Assembly (NCBI RefSeq): GCF_017876755.1
Contig: NZ_JAGIOO010000001.1
Span: forward strand, 2,108,001 to 2,172,000
Direction of reading: 5' to 3'
DNA length: 64,000 nt
Source of the DNA: Crossiella equi
Lineage (GTDB): Bacteria > Actinomycetota > Actinomycetes > Mycobacteriales > Pseudonocardiaceae
Below, piece by piece: positions 62,694 to 64,000 of this stretch (position 1 is the stretch's first letter; each line of letters opens with the position of its first letter). Made by a program: the position numbers and the translations under genes. Below the pieces are notes generated by a model, which was not told the DNA's origin, made no database searches, and worked only from the letters and a program-made list of their open reading frames with translations.

Positions 62694-63096
62694 ATGGACA
62701 CGCGTTGAAACAGCAGGTCAACACACAAGAGGGAGTGCGGACAAGGGCGGCGTCGGCAACCTGCCCGAAAAACCAGGAGAACTTTCACTTTCGGAGAACC
62801 GCGGGGGCGGATCCTCGGACGAAGTCAGGGGAGCCTTCGTCCAGACCAACCGGAACAAGGGGGTGTCAGCGCAACGCTCCGGCGGTTGCCCGTCCGCCGC
62901 CCGCGGTCTCCATACCTCATGCCGCCGGGGGCCTCTTCCCCAAGCACGCCACCCAGCGGCAGGCACCAGCGTGGCGGCGGGCCACCCGCTCGGACCAGTC
63001 CACCCACGGCGCCGGTGTTGTCCGCGCAGGTCAACGGGGGGTTCGAACTTTCCGGTCCGGATTCCGGCGGGGTGGCAGGATGGTCGCGACCACCGA
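62694..63096. other. Intergenic stretch without a recognisable gene
   Basis: About 400 bp between the repeat cluster and the 3' end of a leftward membrane protein gene. Frames on both strands are short or Arg/Pro-rich and lack ribosome sites. The region probably holds the distal promoter of the LuxR gene; no RNA gene or repeat was recognised. Confidence 0.45.
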
Positions 63097-63522
63097 TCAG
63101 AGGAGCGAGAACCACCTCGTGCAGAACTCGGTCAGGCCGAGGAGCCAGGCAACGGTCACACCAGCCGCGATGCCTCCCACCAGCTTCAGGGGCAGCGACC
63201 GGATCGCGTTCGCTGCCGCGTGCAGGGCGGCTCGCGCACCTCGGGTCGTCCAGAACACGACCCAGCCCACGGCGCCGCTGTAGAGGTACCCGACAACAGG
63301 TGGCGGCTGACCGCCACGACGCTTCCGCACGCTGACCGCGTACTCAGGCAGGACGACAACCGCGACCACGAGGGTCAACGCGGTCTCCAGCACCTGGGCG
63401 AGAAGCCGGAGCACAGCCGGAATCAACCACCGACTGCCCAGACAGGCCACCACGACCGCGATGAGGACCGGGCCGACACCAGGCGGCACGAGCGGTCCGA
63501 CCCACCGAACCGCCAGGTTCAC
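63097..63522 (-). CDS. Hypothetical membrane protein
   Basis: A 141-residue protein not recognised. It has about three hydrophobic segments: GPVLIAVVVACLGSRWLIP (near residues 16-34), VLETALTLVVAVVVLP (about 45-60) and a C-terminal LVGGIAAGVTVAWLLGL (about 117-133). The loop between them is basic (VSVRKRRGGQPPP). GTG 63522 overlaps the stop of the upstream gene by 4 bp (GTGA), so both are co-translated. No family could be assigned. Confidence 0.65.
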   Translation of the reverse strand: MNLAVRWVGPLVPPGVGPVLIAVVVACLGSRWLIPAVLRLLAQVLETALTLVVAVVVLPEYAVSVRKRRGGQPPPVVGYLYSGAVGWVVFWTTRGARAALHAAANAIRSLPLKLVGGIAAGVTVAWLLGLTEFCTRWFSLL

Positions 63523-64000
63523 GGTCGACCAGCCCCGTTGCTCCGCGCGATCAGCGGCTCCCGAGGCTTCTCCCCGAACGACACAGATCGCGCCTCGTCG
63601 ACACCGGTGAGCACCTTGAACCCGGACTCGCGCAGCCACTGCAGGGTGGCCCGTACCTGGTCGTCGATCTGCCAGCGGTCGAGCGCGTCCGACTCCAACA
63701 ACCTGGTGACGAAGTCGAACACGGCCTGCCTGTGCGAGTCACGTTCCTGGACCAGCGCCTGCACTACGGCGCTGATGTCCTCCGGTTTCAAGGTGAGCTG
63801 CAGGGCTGCCTGGTCGAAGTCACCCGCTGCGATGATGGACCGGAAATGCTCAAGCTTGCGCTGGATGGCCGCACGTTCCAGCGATGCGCCGTCCATGGCC
63901 ACCCGGACGAAGGCCTGGAGGGACAGCCCGAAGCCCTCGCCGAGGTTCGCCTCGGTCAGCGTCTGGTTCGCCGCGGCTTCGGCGCGCTCAGCCTCGTGGA
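63519..64000 (-). CDS. Hypothetical soluble protein, 5' end outside window
   Basis: Not recognised. The reading frame stays open to the window edge: codons before GTG 63902 spell HEAERAEAAANQTLTEANLG and continue into FVRVAMDGASLE. The real start is therefore probably beyond 64000 and the internal GTG is not the start. The visible 160 residues are helical, charged and without membrane segments, ending EKPREPLIARSNGAGRP. The segment LEHFRSIIAAGDFDQAALQL may form helix pairs. It is translationally coupled to the membrane protein that follows. Confidence 0.6.
   Translation of the reverse strand, partial: HEAERAEAAANQTLTEANLGEGFGLSLQAFVRVAMDGASLERAAIQRKLEHFRSIIAAGDFDQAALQLTLKPEDISAVVQALVQERDSHRQAVFDFVTRLLESDALDRWQIDDQVRATLQWLRESGFKVLTGVDEARSVSFGEKPREPLIARSNGAGRP

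Overview
The window is very GC-rich with strong G/C third-position bias, many GTG starts, 4-bp ATGA/GTGA overlaps, F420-linked enzyme families, SARP/AfsR-type and LAL regulators and KstR-like control. This points to a filamentous or nocardioform actinomycete, most likely Pseudonocardiales; the genus cannot be named from the sequence alone. No rRNA, tRNA, CRISPR array, insertion sequence or integrase was recognised.

Layout. (1) 1-15020 is a compact sterol (cholesterol-type) catabolic island. A leftward operon carries an OB-fold/DUF35 protein, two lipid-transfer thiolase-like proteins (Ltp4, Ltp3), a cholesterol oxidase, an F420-type luciferase-like oxidoreductase, a ketosteroid-isomerase-like protein and a serine hydrolase. 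It diverges from a second F420-type oxidoreductase, an acyl-CoA synthetase and a split-barrel flavin/F420 protein. A near-perfect KstR box lies between the two operons. Two short-chain dehydrogenases then diverge from echA20-ipdA-ipdB-ipdC, the ring C/D opening genes, with a KstR2-like dyad between them. (2) 15017-29724 is a mosaic of small regulator/target pairs: AraC/Fsr exporter, TetR/tandem SDRs, LysR/DapA-like, MarR/GNAT-pirin, and a luciferase-like oxidoreductase behind a MerR-type promoter. A secreted glycosidase and a 22-bp repeat cluster are also here. (3) 29792-37303 holds a TetR regulator, a secreted GH3 beta-glucosidase behind a CebR-like box, a methyltransferase, a small membrane-anchored protein and a secreted discoidin-domain protein. 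(4) 37341-62599 is dominated by five very large NTPase regulators: three SARP-type, one LAL-LuxR and one STAND/TPR. Interleaved are MenG, an aromatic-acid transporter with an IclR regulator, a secreted C39-like protein, a class A PBP, a MarR/flavodoxin-fold quinone reductase pair and an Rsm22-like methyltransferase. (5) 62600-64000 ends in two unrecognised genes, the last running off the edge.

How the parts work together. Cholesterol oxidase and the KSI-like protein would act on the 3-ol/5-ene of the A ring. The DUF35/Ltp3/Ltp4 module and the acyl-CoA synthetase are of the kind that handle CoA-activated side chains. EchA20, IpdAB and IpdC act on the last two rings. Genes that lie in separate blocks of the M. 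tuberculosis cholesterol regulon (Rv3520c-Rv3523 and Rv3548c-Rv3553, by my recollection) are adjacent here. The right half looks like a regulatory hub. Two paralogous SARPs sit beside a LuxR-type regulator with a degenerate receiver, and that gene's upstream region carries three direct repeats at exact 11-bp spacing, the geometry SARPs recognise.
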